Positions 30,950 through 41,780 are shown, counted from the first letter of the stretch. The stretch: 64,000 bases of DNA from Cervus elaphus (GCF_910594005.1 NC_057823.1:60386015-60450014); one strand, 5' to 3'. The notes: generated by a model from the sequence alone, not told the origin. Numbers and translations are program-made.

Positions 30950-31076
30950 TTTTGTTTTTATGTTTTGGTTTTTTGGCCACAGCGTGTGGGATCTTAGCTC
31001 CCTGACCAGGGATCAAACCTGCACCCCATGCATTGGAAGGTGAAGTCTTAACCACTGGACCACCAGGGAAGTCCCT
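30950..31076 (-). mobile_element. CHR-type SINE
   Basis: GGCCACAGCGTGTGGGATCT, CCCTGACCAGGGATCAAACC and CCACCAGGGAAGTCC: reverse CHR SINE in the ancient LINE-1. Confidence 0.88.
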
Positions 31077-31321
31077 GTAATTGTTTTTTAAAATGGCATG
31101 TATAGCAAGCTTGCTAAATCCACATATTTATTCTAATTTATTCATAGATTCTTTTGGTGCCTACATTTGAGTTGTCTATAAGTAACAGCAGTGTTATTTC
31201 TTCCTTTCTAATTCTTGTGCCTCTTATTTCCTTTTTCTACTTTGTTACATTGACTAGGACCACCACCAGTATAGTGGTGGATACATATGGCTTTAGCAGA
31301 AATCTTTGCTTTGTTCCCTAT

Positions 31322-31352
31322 TCCAAGTGAAAGTTTTTAATATTTCACCATT
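31322..31352 (+). repeat. 31-bp dispersed repeat, copy 1 (in LINE-1)
   Basis: TCCAAGTGAAAG, a T run, then AATATTTCACCAT. Recurs at 32091-32123 with only a longer T run. Here it is part of LINE-1 sequence. Confidence 0.85.
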
Positions 31353-31789
31353 GAGAATAATGCTTGCTTTAATTTTCTCCATGGATTCCTTACAAGATTC
31401 TGGTTTGCTACGTGTTTTTAGTATGTACTGAGTTGTTGTTCAGGCTTTTACTGTGGTTATATGGTAACATGGCATATTTATTTTCTTTGCTAATATGATA
31501 ATAACATTGATATATAGTTTTAATATATCCTTGCATACTTGGGGAAAACTCAATTTTAATATATTGTCCTCTTTCTCCTCATCCTCATATTTAAATATGT
31601 TAAGGGGTTTTGTGTCTATGTCCATGTGAGAGTTGTTTTCTAATTTTCCTTTCTTGTATTATCTCTGTCAGTTTTGGAATTAATGCTCTGTTGGCTTCAT
31701 AGACAGAGTTAATGGTTGTTTCCTCTTTCTTTGTGAAACGTTTGACAGTTTTAATTTTCTTAATGTATGTCAGGTGATTTAGATTTGTA

Positions 31790-32301
31790 TCTCATCCTGT
31801 GTGTTAGGGAAATGGAGGAAGTCTTGTTCAGGCTTCAGAGGCAGGGGGCAGGGCTCTGGCCTTCCTTCTGACCTGCCTGGACACTGCCCAGATCCCATGC
31901 TGGCCCACAAGCACAGCTGGCCAGGTGGCCCTTAGGATAAGAAAGAGAGTGGGTCTTGGAATTCTTGAGGTCTGGGCAACCACTTGGGGTTTAACAAAAT
32001 ATATGACTCACAAGATAAAACAAACAGCAAATTGTAAAAAGGTTAAAGTAAAACGAAAGCTGCATTTTTGCATGCAAACTGATGATGATATCCAAGTGAA
32101 AGTTTTTTTAATATTTCACCATCTGTTTGCTCTCTGGGATTGTAAGTGGGAACCTCCAAAATTGCAGTTCAAAATCTCACCTGTGGAGTGGATACACTGC
32201 CCGGGACCCTTTTCCAACTGGGACTCCAGATTGCTGTTAACCAGAGACTTCCCAGTGCTCTTTTTAAATCTGGATGTTGGTTGGCTCAAATTGGTGATGT
32301 A
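31790..32301. other. GC-richer unassigned block between LINE-1 segments
   Basis: The LINE-1 match fades near 31790. From 31820 to 31925 the sequence is clearly richer in GC (GGCAGGGGGCAGGGCTCTGG). A 128-codon frame at 31925-32311 runs through it but shows no recognisable domain. It contains the second copy of the 31-bp repeat. I cannot identify it; an unrecognised repeat or fragment of a retrocopy are both possible. Confidence 0.4.
32091..32123 (+). repeat. 31-bp dispersed repeat, copy 2
   Basis: Near-identical to 31322-31352 (T7 instead of T5), but here the flanks are not LINE-1. Confidence 0.85.
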
Positions 32302-32309
32302 TATGCTGT

Positions 32310-32532
32310 AAATGACTTCCTTGGTGGCTCAGAGGGTAAAGCATCTGCATGCAATGTGGGAGACCTGGGTTTGATCCCTGGGTCGGGAAGATCCCCTGGA
32401 GAAGGAAATGACAACCTGCTCCAATACTCTAGCCTGGAAAATCCCATGGGTGGAGAAGCCTGGTAGGCTACAATCCATGGGGTCGCAAAGAGTCAGACAC
32501 AACTGAGCAACTTCACTTTCACTTTCTTTCTC
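32310..32532 (+). mobile_element. Bov-tA SINE
   Basis: tRNA-like head CTTCCTTGGTGGCTCAGAGG, B-box-like GGTTTGATCCC, Bov-A body and a CACTTTCACTTTC tail. Exact 8-bp target duplication TATGCTGT at 32302-32309 and 32533-32540. Confidence 0.93.
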
Positions 32533-32569
32533 TATGCTGTTACTATCTTCCATTGTTTCTATTTCTCTT

Positions 32570-33665
32570 TATTTTTTAATGACATACATATTGTTTTGCT
32601 TATTTTTGAACATAATATAAATGAAATCACATAGTAAAATCATGCTTTGGTGTCTGACTTCTTTCATTCAATGTAATGTTTTTGAAATATATTTATTTAA
32701 ATGGATGTATGTATGTTGCTATTTATTGATGAATACTACATTGTATAAATATACTGCAATATATTTCTTTACTGTTAATGGGCATTTGGATTTTTCTCTT
32801 ATGGAGAAGCTGATGTACATTTTATACATGTCTTTTAGTGGAAATACACTTTGTTTCTCTTGAGTTTACACCTAAAAGTTTAATGTGTGTATCACAAGGT
32901 AGGCAATAATTTTCCAAAGTGGTTGAACAAATTTATACTCCCACCAGGAATGCAGGAGAGCTCAAGTTGCTCAATATACTACATGATGTAGTAGTGACAG
33001 TAGTAATGACAATAGATGACATTATCAGTCCTCTAAATTTTAGCTCTTTTGGTAGAGGAATAGTGATATATTATTGTGATTTTGTGTTTAATTATTTATA
33101 ATGCTTTGTGACTTTTGATATGCACATTGGCCTCGTGGGTATTCCTTTTTTTGAAGTGTTATTTAAGGCTTTTGCCCACTTACTAGTTAGGTTGCTTTTC
33201 TTATTCATATAATATTTCTGGTTTCAGTATTCTTTTCCATTGGTCTATTTTTCTCTCTCTGCATGAAATTCATATTGTCTTAGCTTGTTGCGTTCTAGAA
33301 GGTCTTGTAGTTTAAGTCTTCCAAATTTATTCTCCCTTTTTAATATTATCCTTGCTGTTCTATATCCTTTGAATTTATAGATAAACTTTGGAATCAGAAT
33401 ATTAATTTTCAAAAACTTACGAAAAAAGGCCAACAAAGTATATTGGCCTTTTAAAATGGGTTTGCATTGTAGTTATAGACCAATTTAGGGAGAATTAAAT
33501 CTTGAATACTGAGTTTTTTGACCCATGAACACTGAATATCTATCCATTTATGTGGGTCTTCAATTTCTTTCAGAATTTTTTTTTTTAGTTCAGAGATCTT
33601 GTACAACTTTCTTAAGACTTATTCCTAAGTGTTTGATTTTCTTAAAAATTCTATTATAAATGGTT
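32570..33665 (-). mobile_element. Ancient LINE-1 (L1M-type), 3' UTR and ORF2
   Basis: Reverse landmarks: ATGAAATCACATAGTAAAAT, TTTTCCAAAGTGGTTGAACA, CCTTGCTGTTCTATATCCTT, ATCTATCCATTTATGTGGGT and CTTATTCCTAAGTGTTTGAT. Highly diverged. Confidence 0.75.
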
Positions 33666-34555
33666 TCAATTTATACTATATTTATTTTTTGAAGAACAGT
33701 TGATTTACAATGTATTAATTTCTGCTGCATAGCAAAGCAATTCAGTTATACATACATATATATATATATACACACACATTCCTTTTCAATATTCTTTTCC
33801 ATTAAGGTTTATCACAGGATATTGAATATAGTTCCCTGGACTATACAGTAGGACCTTGTTATTTATCCATTCTATATATGACAGGTTACATCTGCTAACT
33901 CCAACCATAAACTCCGTCCCTACCCCACCCCTGCTCCCCCTTGGAAACCACAGATCTGTTCTCTGTGTCTACGAGTCTGTTTCTGTTTCATAGGTATGTC
34001 CATTTGTGTCATATTTTAGATTCCACATGTAAGTGATATCAAATGGTATTTGTCTCTCTCTGATTTATTTCACATAGTATAATAATCTCTAGTTGCATCC
34101 ATGTTGCTACAAATGGCATTATTTCATTATTTTTCATGGTTGAGTAGTATTTTAATTATAACTTTTTTCTGGATGTATGCCCAAGAATAGGATTGCTAGA
34201 TCATATGATATCCATTTTTAGATTTTTGAGAAACCTTCATAGTGTTTTCCAAGTGGCTACACCAACTCACAAAGGATATAACAGTGAGTTGCTACCTAAC
34301 AATAGTGTAGGATGATTCCCTTTTCTTTACAACCACTCCAGCATTTGTTATTTGTAGACTTTAACAATGGTCATTCTGACCAGTATGCCATGTACCTCAT
34401 TATAGTTTTCACTTGCATTTCTATAATAATTAGCAATGTAGAGCATCTTTTCATGTGACTATTGGTCACTTGCATTTCTTCTTTGGAGAAATGTCTATTT
34501 AAGTTTTCTGCCCATTTTTCAACTGGATTTTTGTTTTCTTGGTTATTGAGTTCTA
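33666..34555 (-). mobile_element. LINE-1 3' region, artiodactyl type
   Basis: ACAGTTGATTTACAATGTAT, TTTCTGCTGCATAGCAAAGC, a (TA)n(CA)n run at 33755-33778, ACAGTAGGACCTTGTTATTT, then the ORF2 end (GCCCAAGAATAGGATTGC). It inserted next to or into the older LINE-1 at 32570-33665. It ends against the BovB at 34556. Confidence 0.88.
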
Positions 34556-35906
34556 TGTTGTTGCTCAGTTGCTCAGGTGTGTCCAACTCTTTATGACCTT
34601 GTGGACGACAGCACACCAGGCTTCCCTGTCCTTCTCCATCTCCCAGAGCTTGCTCAAACTCATGTCCATTGAGCCGGTGATGCCAACCAACCATCTCAAC
34701 TTCTATAACCCCCTTCTCCTCCAGCCTTCAATCTTTCCCAGCAACAGGGTCCTTTTCTTATGAGTCAGCTCTTCCCATCAGGTGGCCAAAGTGTGGAGCT
34801 TCAGCATCAGTTTTTCCAATGAATATTCAGGACTGATTTCCTTTAGGATTGACTGGTTTGATCTCTTTGCAGTCCAAGTGACTCTCAAGAGTCTACTCCA
34901 ACACCACAGTTCAAAAGAATCAATTCTTCACTGCTCAGCTTTCTTTATAGTCCAACTCTCACACCCATACATGACTAATGGAAAAACCATAGCTTTGACT
35001 AGACGGACCTTTGTTGGCAAAGTAATGTCTCTACTTTTTAATATGCTGTCTAGGTTGGTCACAACTTTTCTTCCAAGGAGCAAGTGTCTTTTAATTCCAT
35101 AGCTGCTGTCACCCTCTGCAGTAATTTTGGAGCCCCCAAAAATAAAGTCAGCCACTGTTTCCCCATCTATTTGCCATGAAACAGTGGGACTGGATGCCAT
35201 AATCTTAGTTTTCTGAATGTTGAACTTTTAGCCAACTTTTTCACTCTCCTCTTTCACTTTCATCAAGAGGCTCTTTAGTTCCTCTTCACTTTCTGCCTTA
35301 AGGGTGGTGTCATCTGCATATCTGAGGTTATTGATATTTCTCCCAGCCATCTTGATTCAAGCTTGTGCTTCATCCAGCCCAGCATTTCTCATATAAGTTA
35401 ATTAAGCAGGGTGATAATATACAGCCTTGACGTACTCCTTTTGCTATTTGGAACCAATCTGTTGTTCCATGTCCAATTCTAACTGTTGCTTTCTGACCTG
35501 CATACAGGTTTCTCAAGAGGCAGGCCAGATGGTCTGGTATTCCCATCTCTTGAAGAATTTTCCACAGTTTATCGTGATCTGCACAGTCAAAGGCTTTGGC
35601 ATAGTCAATAAAGCAGAAATAGATGTTTTTCTGGAACTCTCTTGCTTTCTCAATGATCCAGTGGATGCTGGCAATTCAATCTCTGATTCCTCTGCCTTTT
35701 CTAAAACCAGCTTGAACATCTGAAAGCTCATGGTTCACATATTACTGAAGCCTGGCTTGGAGAATTTTGAACATTACTTTACTACCGGGTAAGATGAATG
35801 CAATTGTGTGTTAGTTTGAGCATTCTTTGGCATTGCCTTTCTTTGGGATTGGAATGAAAACTGACCTTTTCCAGTCCTGTGGCCACTGCTGAGTTTTCCA
35901 AATTTG
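34556..35906 (-). mobile_element. BovB LINE (copy C), RT to 3' end
   Basis: Reverse BovB from its 3' end (TTGTTGCTCAGTTGCTCAGG at 34559) through RT to about the FIPIPKK/TQQWPQ region. The catalytic box near 35310-35325 keeps YADD, unlike copies A and B. Frames at 34928-35200 (YGCESWTIKKAE, SRDITLPTKVR) and 35513-35731 carry parts of the protein. 5'-truncated; no clear target duplication. Confidence 0.92.
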
Positions 35907-36339
35907 CCTTTTGCACTGCTCCTCCCCCAAAATAGAGTGCCTATCACGTGAAAGACTGTAATTTGTATGAATGATGGTAAAGTTGACCTTTGAATATGAA
36001 TTATCTAGCTTGAGACTCAGTACTTTTGTACCTTGTACTGTGTTTTTGAAAAGTGTTGCAGGGGACTTCACTAAAACATAATTTCAGGCATTTCTAAGCC
36101 ATTATGAGATGAAATGTAAAATCCAAACCTAGTCTTTTCTTTATTACATAATTTTGAGTAAATTTCTTCCCTGTGGCACAGAATAAATTTTTTTTTTTGT
36201 ATATAATCCTAAATGTAATTCTAAATATATGAAGGAATAGTCTCTGGGTATTATTCAGTGGAAGATGAGCAAGCATCTTAGGATGATGTAAGACTAAGAC
36301 AAGCATCTTAATATGTAGGTATTTATTTTCTTCTTTCAT
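35907..36339. other. Low-copy DNA
   Basis: No family recognised. CAAGCATCTTA appears twice about 30 bases apart (36271, 36301). Confidence 0.35.
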
Positions 36340-36890
36340 TTTCTTTTTAGATAGAATTTGCATATACTAAAATTTGCAAATCTTAAGTGCACATTTTGAG
36401 GCATTTTATGTATGTATGTATATTTGTAATCATCATTCAGATCCAAGTATAGACATTTTTTTATTTCCTTAAAGGTTTCTTTGTGCCTCTTTATAGCAAA
36501 TGTCTCTTCCCCCCAGTCACAAATGTTACACTTATTTGAATTCCTATCACTACAGATTTGTTTTATCTGTCTGGAACTTTATATTAAAGAAATTATATAT
36601 CATGTAGTTTAAAAACAGTAGGCTTTAATTTTCTTGTAAAATTTTACATGGTGGCCCACATCTTTTGTATCTGGCTTCTGTCACCCCTGGAGAAGGAAAT
36701 GGCAACCCACTCCAGTATTCTTGCCTGGAAAATCCCATGGATGGAGAAGCCTGATAGGCTACAGTCTATGGGATCTCAAAGAGTCAGACACACCTGAGTG
36801 ACTTCACTTCACTTCACTTCTGTCACCCCACATACTGTCTTTGTGATTCATCCAAGTTGCTACCCTACGTTTTAACGTCAGTTTGGATTC
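36340..36890 (-). mobile_element. Ancient LINE-1 remnant with inserted SINE
   Basis: Reverse L1M-like features: CCTATCACTACAGATTTGTT, GTCTGGAACTTTATATTAAA, TGTATCTGGCTTCTGTCACC and TGTGATTCATCCAAGTTGC. Decayed. Confidence 0.6.
36688..36816 (+). mobile_element. Bov-A SINE monomer
   Basis: GGAGAAGGAAATGGCAACCC through GAGTCAGACACACCTGAGTG plus (CACTT)n. Exact 13-bp target duplication CTTCTGTCACCCC at 36675-36687 and 36817-36829. Confidence 0.95.
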
Positions 36891-37339
36891 CTTTCTTAAT
36901 CTATACAATGAATAGGTTGGGCTAGATGAACTCTAAGGAGTTTTTGACTTCTGACCATAAGTGAGACATTCTTTCCACTGTTTGGCAAGAATTGAAATGC
37001 AGGAATTCTGACCTGAATCAGTTGCCGTGATACCATAATAATATTGGGAATGACAGCTATGAACATGTAATCCTGTGACAGCATTGATGTTGCATGTCTA
37101 GGCTGGAAACATTTTATGTGCCTGTGTTATGTAAGGACAGAAACTTTGTTCTATCTCAGGATGCCCTCATTGACTTCTGAGCCCTCCCTTAGCCAGCATT
37201 CTCCCTGTGTGAATTACGAAGTTGTACTCTCCATATTGCAATTTAAAAAGTCATTTATAAACAGGCTTAAAATACGACTCTGGTACATAGTACTCCGCTC
37301 CCTCCTAGTTTTGTTTAGGAATCCATATGAGTAGTGTTT
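36891..37339. other. Low-copy DNA
   Basis: No gene. GGTTGGGCTAGATGAACTCT (36916) recalls a MIR/L2 tail but is too short to call. Confidence 0.35.
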
Positions 37340-37562
37340 AAGAGTAGTCAGTGGCATTAGAGAAACTCATATTCAAATCTTGGTGTTTTACTTCTACCCC
37401 TGTGCATGACCTTGGGTAAGTCTTAGACTCTGTTGCCTCACTTGGGAATGGAGATAATTATAGCCACGTCATAGGATTATTATGAAGATCCAAATGAGAT
37501 AATGCATGCCGAGTGCTCAGAGTGCTTGTAACACAGATAGCGCTCCAGGACAGCTATTATTG
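37340..37562 (+). repeat. MIR SINE
   Basis: Near complete: CTTGGTGTTTTACTTCTACC, TGCATGACCTTGGGTAAGTC, TCATAGGATTATTATGAAGA and GTGCTCAGAGTGCTTGTAAC in MIR order. Confidence 0.8.
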
Positions 37563-37959
37563 CTGGTGCTTCTCAGCCAAATCTGCCATCCTAGCTCCTG
37601 AGACCACACATTCTCCCTGAAGTTCCTTTTCCATGCCAGTCCCATTTGTTCACATGTGCTGGGACAAAAGTGGCTGAAACCATGAGTAGTGAACAACCAC
37701 AAGATTTTTAATCAATCCCATGAGCAAGAAAACTTTCAATAGAGGATGAGCAAGCAGTGAATGGGAGATAAGAAGTGGGTTCTGACAGCATCTCTCATCA
37801 TGAAACATTTCATTATCTTGACTGAGGCACCAAATCTCTTTGGAGTAGACAGGATAGTTTAATAAATTAATAGAGTACATGTTTTTCATTCAAATCCTGC
37901 TCTGCCACGTACTCCCAAATTCCTCAAACTCTAAGGAAATTTCTTCATACATGAAAGTA
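37563..37959. other. Low-copy DNA
   Basis: No repeat or gene recognised. Confidence 0.35.
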
Positions 37960-38062
37960 ATATAATATAGAAGTTAAGAAAAGTTAAGAAATGAAGTTAA
38001 GCAATATAATAAAGAAGTTAATATAGTATAGAAGTTAAAAATCAACATACTATAGAAGTGAA
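37960..38062 (+). repeat. Degenerate AT-rich minisatellite
   Basis: The words AGAAGTTAA, AATATAATA and TATAGAAGT recur in changing order about six times in 100 bp. It leads into a MIR. Confidence 0.7.
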
Positions 38063-38228
38063 AGAATATATGGAGTCAGATGAATTGGGTTTGAATTCTG
38101 ACATTGCCATTAACAATACTTGCAAAATACCAGACAACTTAATTTATTTGCTTCTTGGCTTCCTGATCTGTAAAATGTGTTATTAGTTGTTTTGAAGATT
38201 GGTTAACATAGGAGAACAAATTTAACAG
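38063..38228 (+). repeat. MIR SINE
   Basis: GAGTCAGATGAATTGGGTTT head, TTCTTGGCTTCCTGATCTGT core and TTTTGAAGATTGGTTAACAT tail. Confidence 0.68.
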
Positions 38229-38235
38229 TTTTCTG

Positions 38236-38440
38236 TGCTAAGCCACTTCAGTCATGTGTGACTCTTTGAGACCCTATGGACTATAACCCACCAGGCTCCT
38301 CTGTCCATGGAATTCTCCAGGCAAGAATACTAGAGTGGGTTGCCAGTCCCTCCTCCAGGGGATCTTCCTGACCCAGGGATTGAACCCACGCCTCTTATGT
38401 CTCCTGCATTGGCAGGCAGGTTCTTTACCACTTAGTCAAC
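38236..38440 (-). mobile_element. Bov-tA SINE
   Basis: Reverse Bov-tA: TGTGCTAAGCCACTTCAGTC, CCATGGAATTCTCCAGGC, GGATTGAACCCACG and GGTTCTTTACCACTTAG. Confidence 0.88.
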
Positions 38441-38926
38441 AAATGTTAGCTCTTACTCATAGACATAATATTTCCTATCTTCAGATTGTTAAGTATAGTT
38501 ACATGAAATAAGGTAGGGTTAGATGACTGACATGGTTTTTAAAGATTTTTCAAGTCCTATTGTTATATATAATTTTTCTACTTTATAAAAATAGAACTGT
38601 GATGAGAAGGTTTAAGGAAAAATAAAAATCATCAGCACCAAATTAATGGATTTACTATTTTTTAAATGGGAGCATAAGAAAAAATAAGTGGGAGAAGCTA
38701 TATGGTTTATGAGATCTATGTAAAGAAATGCTCTTGTTTTTGCTCTGAAATAGTGAAAACCATGTAAAGATTCTTAAGTCAGACAATAGGCGATAATAAT
38801 GATGATGATAATAATAATAACAATAATCATTAAATACCTTTTCACGGAGTAAAATCTGAGAAATAACCCAGAGTTCTCTCTTAGGTAATGTCCTTGCTTT
38901 ATGGAGCCTATATTCGAGTGGACTGA
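38441..38926. other. Low-copy DNA with a GAT/AAT microsatellite
   Basis: No gene. An imperfect (GAT)n(AAT)n array lies at about 38793-38831. Confidence 0.4.
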
Positions 38927-39058
38927 ACTTAGTCACTCAGTTGTGTCCAACTCTTTGTGACTCCAAAGACCTGTAGCCCACCAGGCTCCTCTGTACGTGG
39001 GATTCTCCAGGCAAGAATACTGGAGTGGGTTGTCATTCCCTTCTCCAGGGGATCTTCC
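38927..39058 (-). mobile_element. Bov-A SINE monomer
   Basis: Reverse Bov-A (CAGTTGTGTCCAACTCTTTG ... GATTCTCCAGGCAAGAATAC ... CTTCTCCAGGGGATCTTCC). Forms an inverted pair with the next SINE. Confidence 0.88.
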
Positions 39059-39109
39059 TAGGAAAAGAAAAATAGTAAAGAAGTAAACAGATTAATAGTG
39101 AAGAAGTAA

Positions 39110-39305
39110 ACAGGCTTCCCTGGTGGTCAGACAGTAAAGAATCTTCCTGCAATGCAGGAGGCCTGGGTTCGATCCCTGGGTTGGAAAGATTTCCTGGAGA
39201 ATGGAATGGCAACCCACTCAAGTACGCTTGCCTGGAGAATTCCATGGACAGAGGAACCTGGTGGGCTACAATCAATGGGGTTTCAAAGAGTCAGACATGA
39301 CTGAG
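39110..39305 (+). mobile_element. Bov-tA SINE
   Basis: GGCTTCCCTGGTGGTCAGAC head, GGTTCGATCCCTGGG, then Bov-A body ending GTCAGACATGACTGAGCA. AAGAAGTAAACAG occurs twice just upstream (39076-39088; 39098-39110). Confidence 0.9.
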
Positions 39306-39931
39306 CAAGTAATGCACACAGACATTAATAGCAAGAAGATTCCAAATATGATTATTCTTATGATTATTCTACAAAGACAATTAACGATGTCATGAAAATG
39401 TCTGGGAATGGGGATGAAGTAGATGGAGGGACTGCTTTAGATTTGGTTGTGAAGAAAGATCTGAGAAGAAATATTTAAGTTGACCCTGTAAAGAAATCAG
39501 CCACTCACAAATCTAGGGGAGAGACTTTCTAGGCAGAGGGTAAGCTGGTATAAGATTCTAAGGTAGGAACAAGCTTGGCATGTTGGAGAAACAGTAAGAG
39601 GGTTGATGGTACTGGAATATAGTACATGAGAAGAAACAACAGTACAGGATGACGTTGGAAAGATTCATTAGCATCTTGTAGACCACATCTGAAAGTCTAT
39701 ATCTATCTCTGCATGTGAGGTTTGATAGGAAATAATCAGAAGCTCTAAGAAGATGTTTTAATTGATCTTATTTATATTTTTAAGACATCTCAGACTACTC
39801 TGTGAAAACTTCATTGGCATGGAAGCAAAGAAACTGATGAGGAGGCTATAGCAGCCGTCCATGTGAGAGATGATAATGGCTTAGTTCATTTGGTAATGAC
39901 TGAATAATTTAGAGTATGTAATAGAAGAATT
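39306..39931. other. Low-copy DNA
   Basis: Purine-rich in parts (39400-39660) but no recognised family or gene. Confidence 0.35.
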
Positions 39932-40240
39932 GGTTCAGTTCAGTTCAGTTGCTCAGTCATGTCCGACTCTTTGCGACCCCATGAATTGCAGCACGCCAGG
40001 CCTCCCTGTCTATCACCAACTCCCGGAGTTTACTCAAACTCATGTCCATCGAGTCAGTGATGCCATCCAGCCATCTCATCCTCTGTTATCCCCTTCTCCT
40101 CCTGCCCCCAATCCCTCACAGCATCAGGGTCTTTTTCAATGAGTCTACTCTTCAAATGAGGTGGCCAAAGTATTGGAGTTTCAGCTTCAGCATCAGTCCT
40201 TCCAATGAACACCCAGGACTGATCTCCTTTAGGATGGATA
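39932..40240 (-). mobile_element. BovB LINE 3' end stub
   Basis: Starts with the reverse of the BovB tail, (TTCAG)n, then CTCAGTCATGTCCGACTC, GTCTATCACCAACTCCCGG and GGAGTTTCAGCTTCAGC. Strongly 5'-truncated copy of about 310 bp. Confidence 0.92.
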
Positions 40241-40389
40241 GGACTTACCAAAAGATTATACAGAAAGGAGTCAGGTAGGAATCGTAGGCTTTAGGCTGGA
40301 GAAATTGAATTGAAGCTGGAGATGTTTACTGAGATAGGCTATAGTAATGGAGAGTGAGGCTTCAGGGGCTTATGGGCACATGCTTGTGA

Positions 40390-40670
40390 ATATTCTATAG
40401 TTTATTTTACCATTTTCCTTTCAGTATGGGTTTAAGTTGATATTTCCTTTTACATAAAGATGTGCAATTACCAATCTTATATTTTCAGGTTAGTGCCTTT
40501 GCTCTACTATTTCACTGGCACAACAAAGTTAAATTGCTCTGCAATACTCTTTAGAAAGGCTTTTGCAATTCACACTTCTGCCAGAGTTTAGTACATTAAA
40601 CTCTATAAATTCTGCTAGTTTCCACAAACTCTCCTGGCACTGTCAGTGCTTTTCTTTTTAACCTTTGTGA
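40390..40670 (-). mobile_element. Possible ancient LINE-1 remnant
   Basis: TGCTCTGCAATACTCTTTAG and TTGCAATTCACACTTCTGCC recall the reverse LINE-1 ORF2 end. Weak. Confidence 0.4.
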
Positions 40671-40789
40671 ACCCAAATTGAATCCTATTTCAAGTCACTA
40701 AGTACTAAAGGACCCTTTCTTTGACCAGATAATGCTAAATGTTTTAAGTTGGGGAGAAAGTTATCAAAGAGAACTAAAAATGGAATAAT

Positions 40790-41010
40790 AATGATAAGCA
40801 AATACCATCTGAAAGTGAGAGCTTTTGATTGTCAAGAACTATTGTAAGTACTTTATGTAAGTGTTAATTTAATTATGAGAACTGCTTTACCATTCAGAAT
40901 TTATGTATAAATAAGCTGAGGCAAGGAGAGACAAAGTAACTTGCCAAGTTTTAAGCAGTTTGTTGGTGGCAGATACAATCCTTCCAGAATCCATACTTCC
41001 ATCGACAGTC
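40790..41010 (-). repeat. MIR SINE
   Basis: TAAGTACTTTATGTAAGTGT, then AGCTGAGGCAAGGAGAGACA and AAGTAACTTGCCAAG: reverse MIR, nearly full length. Confidence 0.72.
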
Positions 41011-41070
41011 TCCAAAACATCTGATTAGTGAATGTTTTATTTACATAAAGACAACAGCATCAGATAGAAT

Positions 41071-41167
41071 TTTGTAGCTCAGTCACTCAGTCGTGTCTGA
41101 CTGTGTAACCCCATGGACTGCAACACGCCAGGCTTCCCTGCCCTTCACCATCTCCAGGACCTATATG
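41071..41167 (-). mobile_element. BovB LINE 3' end stub (97 bp) with target duplication
   Basis: TCACTCAGTCGTGTCTGACT, ACGCCAGGCTTCCCTGCCC and TTCACCATCTCC are the extreme BovB 3' end. Exact 9-bp target duplication AGATAGAAT at 41062-41070 and 41168-41176. Confidence 0.9.
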
Positions 41168-41365
41168 AGATAGAATATAGGGTTTAGATATCAGGTATCC
41201 TAGTAGTTACGGAAAAACACATGCGAGCTAGATAAATAAGTATTGATTAACTTAGGGCTTGGCTGAAGTTTTTATTCAGAGAGAGAATTTCTCTACTCTC
41301 TGAAAATCTGCTCAGTGGTCAAAAACCCATCATCCTCAGTATTACCATCACTTCCAACTAGTAGG

Positions 41366-41597
41366 TGTCTGTATGTGCATGCTAAGTCACTTCAATCATA
41401 TCCAACTGTTTGCGATCCTATGGACCGTAGTCCGCCAGGCTTCTCTGTCCATGGGATTCTCCAGGCTAGAATACTGGAGTGGGTTGCTATGCCCTCCTTC
41501 AGGGGATCTACTTGACCCAGGGATTGAATCTGTGACTCTAACTTCTGCTGCATTGGCAGGCAGGTTCTTTACCACTAGTGCCCCCTAGGAAGCCCTG
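41366..41597 (-). mobile_element. Bov-tA SINE
   Basis: Reverse Bov-tA: GCATGCTAAGTCACTTCAA, GATTCTCCAGGCTAGAATAC, GGGATTGAATCTGTGACTC and CCCCCTAGGAAGCCC. Confidence 0.9.
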
Positions 41598-41603
41598 CAT
41601 GAG

Positions 41604-41780
41604 TGCCTACTATGTGTCAGGTCCTGAATTATAAGCACTATGGGTATTGTCAGCAACCCTTATATTATCACCTTTACACAGATGAAGTTAGGTTAAATGA
41701 AATGTGTAGAGTCCCATGGGTATGAAGAAGCAGAACCTGGATTCAAACTCAGTTTGTATCGAGCTTAAAATTCTTACTCT
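41604..41780 (-). repeat. MIR SINE
   Basis: GTGCCTACTATGTGTCAGGT, TTATATTATCACCTTTACAC and CAGAACCTGGATTCAAACTC: reverse MIR in order. Confidence 0.75.

Larger units (their letters stand above)
28640..31790 (-). mobile_element. Ancient LINE-1 (L1M-type), 3' UTR into ORF2, with nested insertions
   Basis: Reverse LINE-1 landmarks occur in order over 3 kb: CATTCCATTGTGTAAATATA, GAGTGGAGTTGTTGGATCAA, GGTATGAAATTATCACATTG, GTTGAGCACCCTTTATTGAA, TTTCACCATTGAGAATAATG and AATTAATGCTCTGTTGGC. Divergence is high and no coding frame survives. Interrupted by a Bov-tA SINE, a younger LINE-1 3' piece and a CHR SINE. Confidence 0.8.

Noticed and set aside
31925..32311. 128-codon frame in the GC-richer block as a possible gene
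   Set aside because: No recognisable domain, no splice context, and it runs into a Bov-tA SINE. Kept only as an unassigned block.
33754..33778. (TA)n(CA)n as an independent microsatellite of interest
   Set aside because: It lies in a LINE-1 3' UTR at a place where these elements commonly carry such repeats.
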